Part shown: piece by piece, positions 22,084-33,791 of the stretch
How positions within the stretch are numbered: the stretch's first letter is position 1
Layout: each line of letters starts with the position of its first letter
Assembly (NCBI RefSeq): GCF_000002235.5
Contig: NW_022145601.1
Span: 20,929,889 to 20,993,888, forward strand
DNA length: 64,000 nucleotides
Source: Strongylocentrotus purpuratus
Lineage: Eukaryota > Echinodermata > Echinoidea > Camarodonta > Strongylocentrotidae
Reading direction: 5' to 3'
Notes under the pieces: generated by a model
The model's input: only the letters and a program-made list of their open reading frames with translations
The model's database searches: none
Told to the model about the DNA's origin: nothing
Program-made: the position numbers and the translations under genes

Positions 22084-23230
22084 GTTGGACAAAAAAAGCT
22101 GAAAGTAACAAGAAGTGCCAAACTAAATTGAAATCTGCTTTCATATTTCTTCAAATTCTTTAAGGTCCAATGGCATCTTAGACAAAAAGATTTTTTTTTT
22201 AAACATAGAGGTGTTTCAAAACTTGTCTTGTTTGCTCTTATACAGTAAACTGTATTGTTGTACATAGGTTCAGTACGTGTAATAAGAATAGAAATACAAT
22301 TTTAGTTTGTCGCTCGTCTATTCGTTAAATCTTATATGTATGTGTCAATGTACTTTTTGTACATGTATATCTACTTGTGCATTTCATTTAAAGTGACTTT
22401 TTTTCCTTTTTTCTTGTAATGAATGAATCAATGTAGTCGATAAAAGGAACCAAAACATGAGCTCAAAGCCACACCCAATCCAGATATTAAAACAAGGAAG
22501 TATATAGCAATTTATCATCATGATCATTATTCAATTTAATGGTTTAACAATAATGGAAATTTGTTGAAATTTTCACCAAAAATAGTATTGTAACATTTTA
22601 AACTGTAAGATCAATACGTCCGGGTAAATACAAGCGTATAAAAACATGATAAATGAATTGAAAATGACGATCTGAAGTTGGCGAGGTAAAAATATAGCTA
22701 GAAAAAAGGTAAATATATTAACAAAAACTTAAAAAATATCTTACCCTCTTAAATTTGAAAACGCCCATGTATGTCTAAAACGCTTCCAGTTTTCTGCATC
22801 ACCTACATGAACAATAGTAACATGGTATAGCTACTTCATGGTATAGCTCGCTCAATCGATAGATACTGTACTGAATTTACTTATAAGTGGGTATGATAGA
22901 TAAACACGATCATTACGTGTCAGAAAGGCGTTGACTTTTAAAGTAAAACGAAAGTGAAAATATGTTAATCATTATATTTTTGTTTTCATTGCTATCATTA
23001 GTTTCATGCTCACTAGAGAGGAGATGACTGGGCTTTTTTGTGTATATCGTCAGCCTCTACTTTCGCAATGAGTTTGCAACTTTATCAGTTGTTTATGTGG
23101 ACGTGTTTGTTTTTTTTCTTTTTCTTTTAACATTTTCTACTTCTTGCTGGAGTAAAACCAATCTCTCAGGCGTTTATAGAATGAGTTTGTGGGTCTGACA
23201 TCCCTATATCCTCATAAGCAGCTTTGTCAC
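22084..23230 (-). promoter_or_regulatory. TLR 5' flank
   Basis: About 1.1 kb of A/T-rich DNA upstream of the TLR start that is not shared with the duplicons. It must contain the promoter if the gene is transcribed. No firm NF-kB or TATA site was identified. Confidence 0.35.
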
Positions 23231-23320
23231 AAAGCCTGTACTAATATCACACACGCCCCTTTCGCATCCGCACAAACATAAAAACACATACTCACACATG
23301 CGCACACACACGCACACACT

Positions 23321-24974
23321 TTTTTTTTTTTTTATAACTATTTTGTTTTATTTCTCCAGATGTGTAACACAAACCATGACATACAATTGAATAAAATAAA
23401 CGTGTTCAATATTGATGCTTTTACATAAACATAATTAAACACAAACTTATTTGCAGTATAATATAACTTAACAACAAAGTAAACGTATAAGTACCTAAAC
23501 ATAATATGTCAATTGTAAATGTTATTTACTTATGTATTACAAAAAAAAACAAATCTGGAGATAATTTTACTGAAACAATCCTGCCCCCTCCCTGCCCCCT
23601 ACATCACACAGACATACTCACCCTCTATCACACAAACATACTCACCCACTCACACACATACTCACCCACCCACCCACCACCCCCCCCCCCCACACACACA
23701 CACACACACAGTACTCACTCAGTGGATGTCTGCCAACATTCTCAACTTAAGAAAAATATACTAAATAAGTTATCCAGGCCGCAAAATCGAGTTACGCTTT
23801 TAACAAGCTCACGGTGGAGAAGAAAGCAAATCTTAATTAATCTTAAGCTGCTCCCACTTTAAAAAATGTGATCCTAGCTTTCCCATTTTAATTGCTATTT
23901 TCTTTTCCTCATCCCTATACTTAAAAATGCTTTTTTTCATCTTTTCTAAAGTTAGTACTCGCCCCCCCGATCTTGACATAAATGTAACATACTTCACCAT
24001 GAAAATGATAGTATTACACATTTTTATTCTATATGAACTACCTACCAACCCAACAAATATATCTCGCCATTCTAAATCTTTAATTTCATCTAACTCAAAA
24101 AGTTGTATTAAAGCCTGCCATAACCTTTGAACGCTCCCACAAGATAAAAATAAATGTTTGTATGTTTCTATTTCCTGCTTACAAAACGAACATAAATTAT
24201 CACCAACAAAACCAAATCTATGAAGATGCTCATTAGTGTATATGGCTCCATGCAATAATTTAAATTGAAATTCACGTTGTTTTCTAATGAGTATAGTAAT
24301 TCTTGGTCTCACAAATATTTCTTTTAATTCTTTATCTATAAAATCATAGTCATTTTGCCCATCCCTTACCTGCAAATCATACGTTCGCTGCAGTGCTTTG
24401 ATGAAATAATCATAGATTGTTCTTGAACCCACATCCACAAACTGTATTTTTTTACTAGAAATATGGAAATAAGTATTAAAGCTTATCAAATCAACCTCGA
24501 GGAATTCTATTAACCCTGAATCATCCTTCCATAACCTGGGTATCGCATCATAAATATCAATAATCATAAGCAAATTATTACCTTTCATACCGAGGTTCAT
24601 AAAATATTTAACAGGCTTAACATGACCTTTCTCAACCAAATGATTCAGTTGAACAATCCCTCTTTCAAACAAGTATCTATCAAATATACTTTTTCCATTT
24701 ATACATATATTCTGATTATCAAAAATAATTGGATTAATATAACCCTCCAAATATCTTAAATTACTTGTCTCTTGCCATGCTTGCAACATTTCCATATAGT
24801 ATGGTGGAATATCTAAAACGAGTTTAATCTTGTTTAAATCATAATCACATAAAAAAATAAATCTACCACCCACAAACTGTAAGCAATGATCAAAAAACAA
24901 TTTCCATCCCAAACTTTTCTCTCCATATAAAAGACGTTTTATCCACATTATGCGCTGTATTTTAACGGACATTT
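23321..24974 (-). mobile_element. 5'-truncated LINE, Tx1/L1-like ORF2 C-terminus
   Basis: The minus strand has an open frame of 379 residues (24972-23833). It starts in the I-M-W-I-K-R-L-L-Y-G region that follows the reverse transcriptase in L1/Tx1 elements. It includes the terminal zinc-knuckle-like motif C-S-F-C-K-Q-E-x(3)-Y-K-H-L-F-L-S-C, preceded by F-K-L-L-H-G. A T-run at about 23321-23335 is the poly(A) tail read in reverse. The frame is intact but the endonuclease and most of the reverse transcriptase are missing, as expected of a 5'-truncated insertion. The CA-rich DNA on both sides is unit sequence, so it landed in a microsatellite. Confidence 0.8.
23577..23715 (+). repeat. C/CA-rich tract within LINE 3' region
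   Basis: ACTCACCC-like repeats pass into C11 and (CA)n. The translated frames are low complexity. Confidence 0.8.
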
Positions 24975-25602
24975 AACGGACACACGCAAACACACACACG
25001 CAAACGCACACACACAACAAACGTACACTCACTCACAAGACACACATAAACTCATACACAAAGATTGTATGCACACATTTCCATTTAAATTTCACCTTGA
25101 GATTTTTCTTTTCAAGCTTTGCTTATATATGATGGCGTTCTTTTGCACTTTTCCACAGATATTAAAGATAATTCGTTAAATTCGTAATACTATATTACAG
25201 AAATATTCAGTTCCCCTGTAATATGTATATATGTAAATCACATCTTAACATGAAGATATTATTATTTGCATATTGGAATTATACAAATACGTTTACATAT
25301 TCTTTTTTTATGGAGTCATTGTTTTTGGATAAAATGCAGAAAATCAAATAAAATTCCCCAACAACTTCACTACCTTGCTTTCGCAACTCATCCGTTCTCA
25401 CAAGTGTACACACCACAATAACATAAATTCACACGCGAGAACACCTTCACACAACCCAACAGCCACCCTCGGGGCCACACACATACACGACAACACCATT
25501 CAAATCGTCATTAAAGCATACTTTATTTATATAAGATATGACAATTACACACAGACCAAGTATTAGGTGTCAGATTGTATTTTCAATATTCTCGACATTA
25601 GC

Positions 25603-25616
25603 CACCCCCCCCCCTC
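25603..25616 (+). repeat. Poly(C) tract 3' of R4
   Basis: The conserved poly(C) position of the unit, here slightly shorter. Confidence 0.85.
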
Positions 25617-25770
25617 CAGCCAGTATGAATATGGCTATCAGCTTGTGTATATAGATTTAAGACAAAACAGAAACTAGTTAATATTATGAGGCAGTGTAAT
25701 CTTTGAATAACTTCTAGTCACCTTCTCGAGTTATGGTTTTGCGAGGTAGGCAAGGTTTGTTTTCATGCTT

Positions 25771-25967
25771 ATTCAAATTCAAATTCAAATTTATTCGTGT
25801 TTCCAACAAAACATTACAAATCAATTATAAGCATTTAAAACAAATTTAAGAAATACATGTTGGAAACAGAGGGGTCCACTAAAAAGTAATGCTTGTACAA
25901 GTGTGAACACCTCAAATGAAACTTAGGAATAATGAGTAATTAAATTATCTAATATGTAATATTATCT
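25771..25967 (-). mobile_element. Retroposon 3' end inserted in U4
   Basis: It starts with a direct ATTCAA repeat (three copies) and breaks the CATGCTCATCTGAATATGCAG block seen in other units. Simple-repeat ends of this kind are usual for LINE 3' tails. Non-coding. Confidence 0.5.
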
Positions 25968-26096
25968 TAATATGCAGTCTAAATAAGACAAGGCCATTAC
26001 ACCACAGGATACAATAATACTTCTAAGTAATTGACCTAACCCACTAACCCACAGAGTCTTAAGACATTACTAAAGCATGCTCAAAATTCATTTTCG

Positions 26097-26495
26097 AATC
26101 AGGACATTTACCCCCTGGGCAACCCCCGGCAAATTACCCCCCGTAGAAAATTACCCCCACCCCTAAAAACAAAAACTAAGGACAATTACCACCACCGCCC
26201 CAAGATACCCAGGGACAACCATCCCGAGGACAATACCCCCTGCTCGTTAAAATGGAAGTGCAGCGTGATAAGAAGTTGGTTTTAATAAAAGAATTTTTTT
26301 CGGGAAGTAATTATCCTCGGGGGAAGATAGTTTTCCACGGGGGATGCTTGTCCTAGGAAAGAATTTTCCGGGCTCGGGGAGGGGGGGGGGGGTAATTGTC
26401 CTATAGGGGGTATATTTCTGGGGGTAATTCATGGGGGTTGATTGTCCTCAGGTGGTAACTTTCCGGCGGAAGATTGCCCAGGGGGTAATTGTCCT
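26097..26495. mobile_element. Fold-back element rich in GGACAATTACCCCC
   Basis: The left end, AGGACATTTACCCCCTGGGC, recurs inverted at the right end as GGGCAATCTTCCG and ATAGGACAATTACCCCC read inward. Short variants of GGACAATTACCCCC recur in both orientations throughout. It interrupts the block just 3' of R4 that is continuous in other units. It looks like a non-autonomous fold-back transposon. Confidence 0.6.
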
Positions 26496-26556
26496 ATAAA
26501 CATTCATTTTATGTACTGATCAAGATTAATCTTGTATAAGCTTTCTTTATGCAGGT

Positions 26557-27195
26557 TCAGAAATAAATTTGAAGAACTTGGTGAATAGATTGGCGACAAA
26601 CTGGGCACTTCGCATTGTCTCTTCTGTGGAGTTTCAGAGAGCAAGTGTAACATGTGCTTGTATGTCCGCAAGGTACCAGAGCAGAGTCCCTATTGGAATC
26701 AAGACAGATACTGCAGGGGGTATCTGTTTCCCGTTTTTTCAAACTTTGGATCTCAAACAACAGGTTGTCGATTTCGATTTGTTTTTTATTGATTAAAGGA
26801 ATACTTTCATATAATCTCGCATTCGACAGTTTGAGTTTTTGTTTAGTCTTCCGATGACTATCCCATTCGTTTTGGAATCTGCCTTTCAAATCTGTGATCT
26901 GTGCCATGAACTTAATCAGTATTCTTTTGTTATAACCTTGAAACGTTCTCTGCAGCTTCAATTTCTCCGTTTCTTTTGGAAATAAACGCTGCTTGTCTTT
27001 AGTTTCTATTAATTCCACTTTTGTAAAGTATAGTCGCTTTAGGAGGAAAACTGACCAAACAAACTCAAACAGGAAAAACAAATTGCCGATCCAGGTTGGA
27101 TAAGAAAACATATACTGCAATGATATCATAATAATTCCATAGCTATACACATTACATATCGAGGGTGCATCCATTTTTGTTTTATTTTTCTGCAT
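26557..27195 (-). CDS. R4: short two-TM RING-finger protein (212 aa)
   Basis: This intact single-exon frame of 212 residues is the shortest family member. It starts M-Q-K-N-K-T-K-M-D-A-P-S-I-C. Hydrophobic segments lie at about 18-31 and 38-56, followed by K-R-L-Y-F. The stalk (about 60-155) keeps the membrane-proximal part, including W-D-S-H-R-K-T-K-Q-K-L, but contains none of the 74-residue modules and lacks the T-K-L-G-R-T-E linker. It passes directly into K-K-R-E-T-D-T-P and the RING (C161, then P-C-G-H and C-P-V-C). It ends Q-I-Y-F rather than I-Y-L. Deletion of the whole module block without frame loss suggests the stalk length is free to vary. Confidence 0.85.
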   Translation of the reverse strand: MQKNKTKMDAPSICNVYSYGIIMISLQYMFSYPTWIGNLFFLFEFVWSVFLLKRLYFTKVELIETKDKQRLFPKETEKLKLQRTFQGYNKRILIKFMAQITDLKGRFQNEWDSHRKTKQKLKLSNARLYESIPLINKKQIEIDNLLFEIQSLKKRETDTPCSICLDSNRDSALVPCGHTSTCYTCSLKLHRRDNAKCPVCRQSIHQVLQIYF

Positions 27196-28099
27196 TCTAT
27201 CCAGTCAGATTAAAGCTGATCTGAGGTATATCTCGAATGTTGCAAAGGGTTTCCTAGACTCTGCTGGTGCCTTTCATTGGATGATACTCAAGAAGCCTCA
27301 CCATAGAATAACGGAGCTATAGTCTTCGGTGATGATAATTCTAGGAGTTGTCATTCAGACGTTTTACTTGGGAAATGGAATATCTTTGCAGCATCTGGAC
27401 CAAGTTACTGGTATTAGCGAAGCATAATAGTTGTACACATTGAATTCCTTTTTCCATTAGAGAGCTTGGATGTTTTCCTCCTTGATATCAGACCGGTTTT
27501 CTCTAGTCATTAAGATGCCATCCATTTTACGTTGCCATGGTGACAGCAGAGTTAGAAGTGCTTGTCAGTTATTCAGCATCCAGCTTGTCACACCATTCTA
27601 GATTCCAGAAAGAAAAGAAACAAAGTATTAAACAATACACATTGTCCTTTGCATTGCTCAAATCAAACGACACATGACATTTCTTCTTTGTCCACGTCTG
27701 TTCTATGTGGCTCATGCAGGATCAAGACAAATAAAAACAATAAATGTGCAATGGTTTGTTCATTAGGGATATTATCTAGGCTGTAATGCACGGGTAATCA
27801 CGAGGGGACATGCATCTAAAACCATTTCAACAAACAACTACAGGCCATTTTGTAACTTCAGAATTGTTATCACATGAAAAATGACATTTTCATCGTTTAG
27901 AATGGTACATTTATCTGCAAATCTTTGAAACCGTAATTGTTTAGTCAACGTACTCGAATCTTCATCTAACTTTAAAATGTTTATCAAGAATAACGCTCGC
28001 ACAGCTTATATTATATGAGACTGTAAAGATAACTATTTGTTATATCACATTCCATGTTATATCAAACTTCTTCAATACCCTACCAATTAACAGTAAACT
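27196..28099 (-). promoter_or_regulatory. Conserved 5' flank of R4
   Basis: This closely matches the flank of R1, including the TCTCGAATGTTGCAAAGGG stretch, and is the likely promoter region. It runs into the block before the SINE. Confidence 0.4.
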
Positions 28100-28156
28100 G
28101 GGCACGGTGGCTCAGTGGTAAAGCAGTTGTGTAACCCGGAGGTCCCTGATTCGTAA

Positions 28157-29784
28157 TGCTACGCTTACACTATGTTCCCAGTGGCCACAGCAATCACGTT
28201 TTAGGCCACCGTGGACAAAACGGGATGGACGTGAGACAACGCGGGGAGGGGGGGGGGGGGGAGGGAATAGGCAAATTTGACAGGCCGTGATTGCCGTGGA
28301 TGCCGGACCAAATTTTTAAACTGTCAACAAATTTGTCACGGCAGTCACGGTGTGGATGAGAAACCTGGTAGGCCGTAGTAAAACGGGGTGAACGCAACGA
28401 AACGTGACAGTACGGTATGGGCCGTAACAAAACTTGGAGGCGTTCCGTTTTGCCACGGTTCTCATGGCAAGCTAGGGTGTATGGTAGCTGTTTCGTTGCG
28501 TTCAATCACGGCGCGTTTCAGCGTGTGACGGTTTACGGCCCTGCGTGCTATATCGCGTTGTGCTCTACTATGTTGTGACATGGCGCGAGTGGTCTAGAGA
28601 TTTAGAGATTTGGGCATCAGACATGTGTCCCACTCCACATTCTTGAATCCATATCAAATGATACTGGGCACCCACCAAGGCGAGGAGTGGGGTACTGAAA
28701 ACCTCTTGTAGTTGTGGTACAAGGAGCCTGTGTTGGGTGACTTGCTGATGGCAACACGCTTCCCGTCCAGAGCTCCCACTGCATGAGGCACATTCAGCTT
28801 GTCTAATTCATACTCCTAGTGGGCAAGGGCTCTACACTCATCGGGCGTCACAGGAACGGCAAACACTGCGTCCTTGTGGGCTTCCTCGATGGCCTTGCAC
28901 ACTTCTGGCACCATATGGCAGATGGCTGCTTTACTGCACCGGAACGCATAGGAGTGTGACGAGTAATTGTCCCCAGTGGCCAGATGTTTCAGATTCACTG
29001 AGAGTTGGTAGGGCAGAACGGAAGCTCGTGTCTTGTCTCTCGATGGCTGCTGTTACTCTTTCCAGGATATCATGGAAGAGCTCGATCTGCATGGAGGCAT
29101 CCTCAGATAGTTCTCGAAAGCGTTGAGTTGTGGTCCAGCTGCCGCCTTCTATCTTCCGATAGCCATTTGCGCACCCTTGGCCTACTCATCCGCCTTCTTC
29201 GCCTTTGTACTGCCTCCTGAACTCTGGCCTTCTCTCTCTGCAACTACTGCTAGCCTTCTTCTTGCTGACGCAAAGACTGGATGTATGCACCCAGCAAACA
29301 TGCAAACACAAAATCTTCTCCATCTTGGGAATTCATGTTGTTGTCTCGTCGAAATCTCAAGATACAATGATTGCTTTTGTTTGGGAGGCCTTCTTCTAAT
29401 ACCGTGGGCACAAACGTGCTCAATAACTGCCCAGCGCCCACGTTTCATTCGTAGAAAGCCTTGACAGAACGTAAACAACTCGTCAGACCTTGATCAGAAC
29501 GTGATAAACGTGAGGGACCCCATCAGAACGTGACGGGCAGGGAGGCAAAGTACTGGCATCCGTGGTAGACCGGGGCCGAAACGTATTGCGCCTTTGAGCC
29601 TCCGGGACTGAGAAGCCCCTTTCCCCGCACGTCCGTCACGGATACTTTGAAAGACCGTGAGAAAACTTGACAAGACCTAACAAAACTTGAATACAGAGAA
29701 AAAAATGGCTGAAATCCAACGGCGCACTACATTCAGGTCAAACGGGGCTGCCGTGGCCGCCGGAAACATAGTGTAAACGTAGCA
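28157..29784 (-). mobile_element. PIF/Harbinger DNA transposon, 1.63 kb, broken
   Basis: The ends are inverted: TGCTACGCTTACACTATGTT on the left and TGCTACGTTTACACTATGTT read inward from the right. They are flanked by a 3-bp TAA duplication (28154-28156, 29785-29787), as is usual for PIF/Harbinger. The minus strand encodes transposase pieces: an N-terminal basic region, then [10 protein letters not shown] with F-R-C-S-K-A-A-I (28998-28816), then [12 protein letters not shown] with [10 protein letters not shown] (about 28790-28690), which holds the first catalytic Asp. The frames are shifted between pieces and the C-terminal catalytic residues are not found, so it is not autonomous. Confidence 0.85.
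28690..29190 (-). pseudogene. Harbinger transposase remnant
   Basis: Read from 29190 down to 28690, family motifs appear in order but in at least two frames. A shift lies near 29000, just before L-K-H-L-A-T-G, and a stop lies at 28815-28813. A functional Harbinger transposase is near 350-400 residues. Here only the N-terminal half can be followed. Confidence 0.75.
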
Positions 29785-30842
29785 TAATCAAATCTGGGTG
29801 CTATTCCCCAATACCATAACAATCGGAGAGGACTTAAAGAAGTCCCGTAAAACAAACCATCACAATCAAACTAAATTAAACCGAACCGAACTAGTATAAA
29901 GCATAACAATCTATTCTAATCAAGCAATTATCATAAACTGCTCACATCTGTTGTACATGTCATCCAAATTCACTTACGCCTATGAAACTCTCCGATTTGG
30001 GGAGTCTTCCACTCCGTGAGTCCATCGCTTTCATTAAACAAATTCGAAACAATCAATATCCACATAGGAATTGCAGGGTAAAATATTCAGACACCGATAT
30101 GCATCTACTAATAGATATGTTATTGTCACCTATTTAATTTACCATGTAGATCAAACTCGACTATTATGCTCTAAAATATACTGCAGCTGCTGCCATGTAG
30201 ATCATGAAGGCCATTGTCACTACTATGATGAAAAGCGAATCTATTGTGATTAATTCTAAAGTCTGGCTTTCTTTCTGGCTTTTAAAAAAAAAAAATTTAA
30301 TGTAAAAAGTTACATGATGATATACTTCCCGCTTTTGCTCTTCTTTTCTCCTTCCCATCGTGCTCTTGCCCTTATTTTTTTATTATTTTAATATCTTGAC
30401 AACAACAAATTGCAAGAAGAAAATCATACAAAATGAATAATGTTTTACGTACTTTGATGTGTTCTTCTGCACGTCTTTTCACCATAGAGAAGAGGAAGAA
30501 AAAGTATTAGGAGTTTCGATGTTCTGTTTCATACATCCACTTTCGAAGTAGTTAACGAGATCATGGACGATATATTCCACTATAGTTTTCTGTGCCTCGA
30601 TACTTTGCCAAAATTATTTGAAAATGCATGAAAGCGTCAACTTTCAGGTTGTTTCGAATTACAGCAAAACCGATTTTACGTTGGTGCTTGAAAATGATTC
30701 AACACAGGACAAAGGGTCTTTGATTTCCCCTTTTCTATTTAAAATAACATTATACGCTTACGTGTCCTTCGTTCTTGTCGACTTGATATAATAGAAAATA
30801 GACCATTCTCTCCATGACCAGGGTGACAATTTAGATAGATCT

Positions 30843-30912
30843 TCCTCTCTCTCTCTCTCTCACTCACTCTCTCTCGCTCTCTCTCTCTCTCTCTTTCACT
30901 CACACACACATA
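30843..30912 (+). repeat. CT/CA microsatellite, U4
   Basis: (CT)n with interruptions passing into a short (CA)n, at the conserved unit position. Confidence 0.9.
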
Positions 30913-31270
30913 CTCATCCTCACACATACACATGCACATTTGCATATTCTTACAAACCACAATAACATACATTGTTTTCAATAGTTTTTTTAAATTGATT
31001 GCAAACAATACAAATCAATCTTAGAAGTAACATATAGTTGTTTTTCACCTTGCCATAAATTCAAAACATTTTCATTACATAGATTGGACGATTAATGAAA
31101 AAATATGAAATCAGTTGTAATATAAAACAAAAATACCCCATCCAACCAAACACACTACTGCCCCCACCATGCGACACACATACCCCTCACATCCCATCCA
31201 AAGCCTCCCACTCCACCCACACAAATACACGAAACACCATACACACAACAAGGTGACCTGCTGACATTCA

Positions 31271-31618
31271 TATTGTATTGTATTGTATTTATTTGTATTG
31301 TATTTATTTTTCGTCATTTAAAAAACATCAACAAATATACATTTACAATCATAAAGACACACTTATCAAAAGGAAGACGGAGGGATGTCCCTACTCAGCG
31401 TTGTTAGCATAACAATGCTGTTTTATAGAGGGGTCCCTTAAGACATAGAAAACATGAAAATGGATAGTACAGAAGTAAGGAAAACTTACAGCAAATTAAG
31501 AACTTACAATAATGATAAGAGCAAATTGGAGTAAAACTAGAAATAGGAGAGAAATATTTACGATATATACAAGAGAGAAAGCTAGACAAGTAAATTATAA
31601 AAATTATTTTAAAAAATA
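31271..31618. mobile_element. Retroposon piece with (GTATT)n end
   Basis: It opens with TTGTATTGTATTGTATTTAT and interrupts the CATTCATATTCACTTCTAATTC block that is continuous at 1790 and near-continuous at 39232. It is A-rich inside and non-coding. It resembles a LINE 3' end in reverse. Confidence 0.45.
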
Positions 31619-32171
31619 AATAATAATATTCACTTCTAATTCTAACCCCCCCCCCCCCCCCCACCTGGTACACGTGGTCCCGGTACATTATTTAGAAACA
31701 ATCTTTTTACGATCTGATCCTGCCCGATGTTGACAGTTTTCCCCTATATAACGTAAGCTTCTTTCAATACCTCTACTAAGGTCTCCTCCTATATATTGGC
31801 CAAAGGTTATGATGAAATTCGACCGTGAAGCCGTCATTGCCTCGAGGGAACCTCGCAAAATACGTCACGTAGTTGCCAATTCGTGTTTGATTAATCGCAA
31901 CTACAAAAATTAAAACATTCAGATTTTTAGAAAATCGGACTGCTCAAACTCACACCGAACTGTTCGTCTCAATTGTCTGTTTCTATTAAAAACCCCTTCA
32001 TATAAGCCTAGACCTACCCCTTAAGAAATACAAATACCTTGACCAAAACCACGTATAGGCTAACCCGGCGCCAGGATCTGAAGTCTCTTTCAATTCACTA
32101 TTTTGAGTAGATGATCATCATAGTGACGACTCCTGTTGATGCATTGTGTTGCACTCATGATATATTAATGA

Positions 32172-32655
32172 AATTAATTTAGAAATCAAGCCATCTGATT
32201 GGTCGAAATTGGAGTCGTAATTTTAGCCATTCCCGTAAAGAAACGCAAAATGCCAAAACCGGTCAATAGTCTTTTGAGAAAAGCTCTAGGGCACTTTTCA
32301 AAAGACTATTTACCCGTTTTGGCATTTTACGTATATGCGTGCAATCCCAAGGGAAGGATTTTAGCACACAAGCTCGAGTGGTGCGCGACCAGACACCCTA
32401 TTAAGACTAGGTCTCGATAGCGTAAACAAACTTGATTACCATGATTTTAAAGTCGCACATGTATTCTATGACCTTTTTTGGTATATAGAAGTTATAACAA
32501 CTGCTTTAATATTCGAGGCATAGTTGTTTAGGCTCTCGGGGAGGTTACATGATCGTTCTATCACCACTCGACACGCCTCGGGGCGATAGCACGATTACGT
32601 AACCTCCCCTTGAGCGTATAAAAACAACCATGTCACTCATAGAAATCATTATTAC
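32172..32655. mobile_element. Insertion with two large hairpins
   Basis: The unit is interrupted between TATATTAATGAAA and the ACATGAAAATACATAG block. Inside are two inverted repeats: arms 32244-32278 and 32296-32331 (CAAAATGCCAAAAC and mate), and arms about 32528-32556 and 32590-32618 (GGGGAGGTTAC and mate). No transposase. Probably a non-autonomous DNA element. Confidence 0.5.
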
Positions 32656-32742
32656 TTAAATATAACACATGAAAATACATAGGGACCACCACGCTGCCCA
32701 AATATTAGGTGACAGAGGGCATTTTCAATATTCTCGAGATTA

Positions 32743-32758
32743 GCCCCCCCCCCCCCCC
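32743..32758 (+). repeat. Poly(C) tract 3' of R5
   Basis: The conserved poly(C) position of the unit, about 16 bases. Confidence 0.9.
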
Positions 32759-32967
32759 TCCCTTTCCTCCCCATTCTCCAGCCCATATGATTACGATATT
32801 GGCGTTATAAAGATGTAGATCGCTATAAAATTGTGTATATAAAAGACAAAACAAAAAATAGATAATATAATGAGGCACTGCAGTCTTTGATTACCTTCTT
32901 GTCACCTTCTCGAATTATGGTTTTGAGAGGTAGGCCTATTTGTATTCATGCTTATCTGAGCATGCAG

Positions 32968-33513
32968 TCCCTTTCATAATACGAGCCATGCGTAGAGTTG
33001 CCTAGTGCTGCGTACCGACTACGCCGAGCATACGCTGCCCTACGGCTACGCTGGCCTTCGTTACTAAACGCTGAGGGACGGTAAGAGGTACACGAGATGG
33101 ACACAAAAAATAAACTTGATTTTTTTTTTTTGGCGTACTTTCGGCGTAAACACTAGACGCAGAAAATATGCATTTTGTATGCATGACTACGCAACACTAC
33201 GCTACAGTATGCCAAGCCTGCGAAATAGTACGCAACCGTAAGCAAACCTGTACGCCAGGCCTATGTAAACGTGCGCTACCCTACGCTTGTTTTACGCAAT
33301 CGTACGCGTAGGTACGCCAATTGAATACGCCGTAGGTACGCGGTGCCTATACACATGGTACGTAACCATACGCCATCGTACACAAGCCTACGCATAACCT
33401 ACGCAGGGACTACGCCGGCGCAACATTTTTTGTCATGAATACGCAGCCTAATTTCGGCGTAGTCGTTACGCCACACTACGCAACTCTACGCAGATCCGTG
33501 TGTGAAAGGGGCT
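32968..33513. mobile_element. Fold-back MITE rich in TACGC
   Basis: The two ends are inverted for about 60 bases with mismatches: CCCTTTCATAATACG and GCGTAGAGTTG on the left, CCCCTTTCACACACG and GCGTAGAGTTG read inward on the right. The interior is made of short TACGC-like words. It interrupts GAATATGCAGTCTTGACAAG of the other units, with CAG on both sides as a possible target duplication. Confidence 0.65.
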
Positions 33514-33536
33514 TCAGCAAGACTTGACCATCATAT

Positions 33537-33706
33537 CCAGTGGCGTACGCAGGATCTTTTCAAGGAGGAGGGTGTTCAAAATTTGGAAATCGCGCCGACC
33601 GACATTTCGCTCATTAAGGTGGGGGGGGGGGGGGTAGAGAGAGCTATTTGAGGGGGGTTGACCCCCAAAACACCGCCCCCCCCCCCACCCCCTGCGTACG
33701 CGCCTG
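33537..33706. mobile_element. GCGTACGC-ended G/C-run element, short copy
   Basis: The ends are GGCGTACGCAGGATCTTTTC and its mate CCTGCGTACGCGCC. The middle is G and C runs. Related copies are at 38840-39185 and 57358-57769. Confidence 0.6.
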
Positions 33707-33791
33707 ATTATACCATAGGATATAATAGTACTTCTAAGTATTTAACCTATCCCACTAACCCACAGAGTCTTTAAACAATACTGAATCATGC

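Larger units (their letters stand above)
23231..25600 (-). repeat. Displaced tail of U3, split by a LINE
   Basis: Array sequence resumes in a CA-rich stretch (23240-23320), is interrupted by the LINE at 23321-24974, and continues (24975-25600) with ATACACAAAGATTGTATG and TTTCATTTAAATTTCACC-like sequence up to the poly(C) tract at 25603. Confidence 0.7.
28100..29890 (+). repeat. tRNA-derived SINE, U4 copy, split by Harbinger
   Basis: The head is at 28100-28156 (GGGCACGGTGGCTCAGTGG). The rest resumes at 29788 with TCAAATCTGGGTGCTA and runs to the AAACC-like tail near 29890. The Harbinger element fills the gap. Confidence 0.75.
29891..32740 (-). repeat. U4 gene-free part
   Basis: Unit sequence with a CT/CA microsatellite (30843-30912), an inserted retroposon piece (31271-31618), a poly(C) run (about 31647-31662), the block shared with 1790-2350, and a hairpin-rich insertion (32172-32655). 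No gene is seen. Confidence 0.65.

Noticed and set aside
29123-29464. Plus-strand frame of 113 codons in the Harbinger element
   Set aside because: It lies opposite the transposase remnant and has no family motif.
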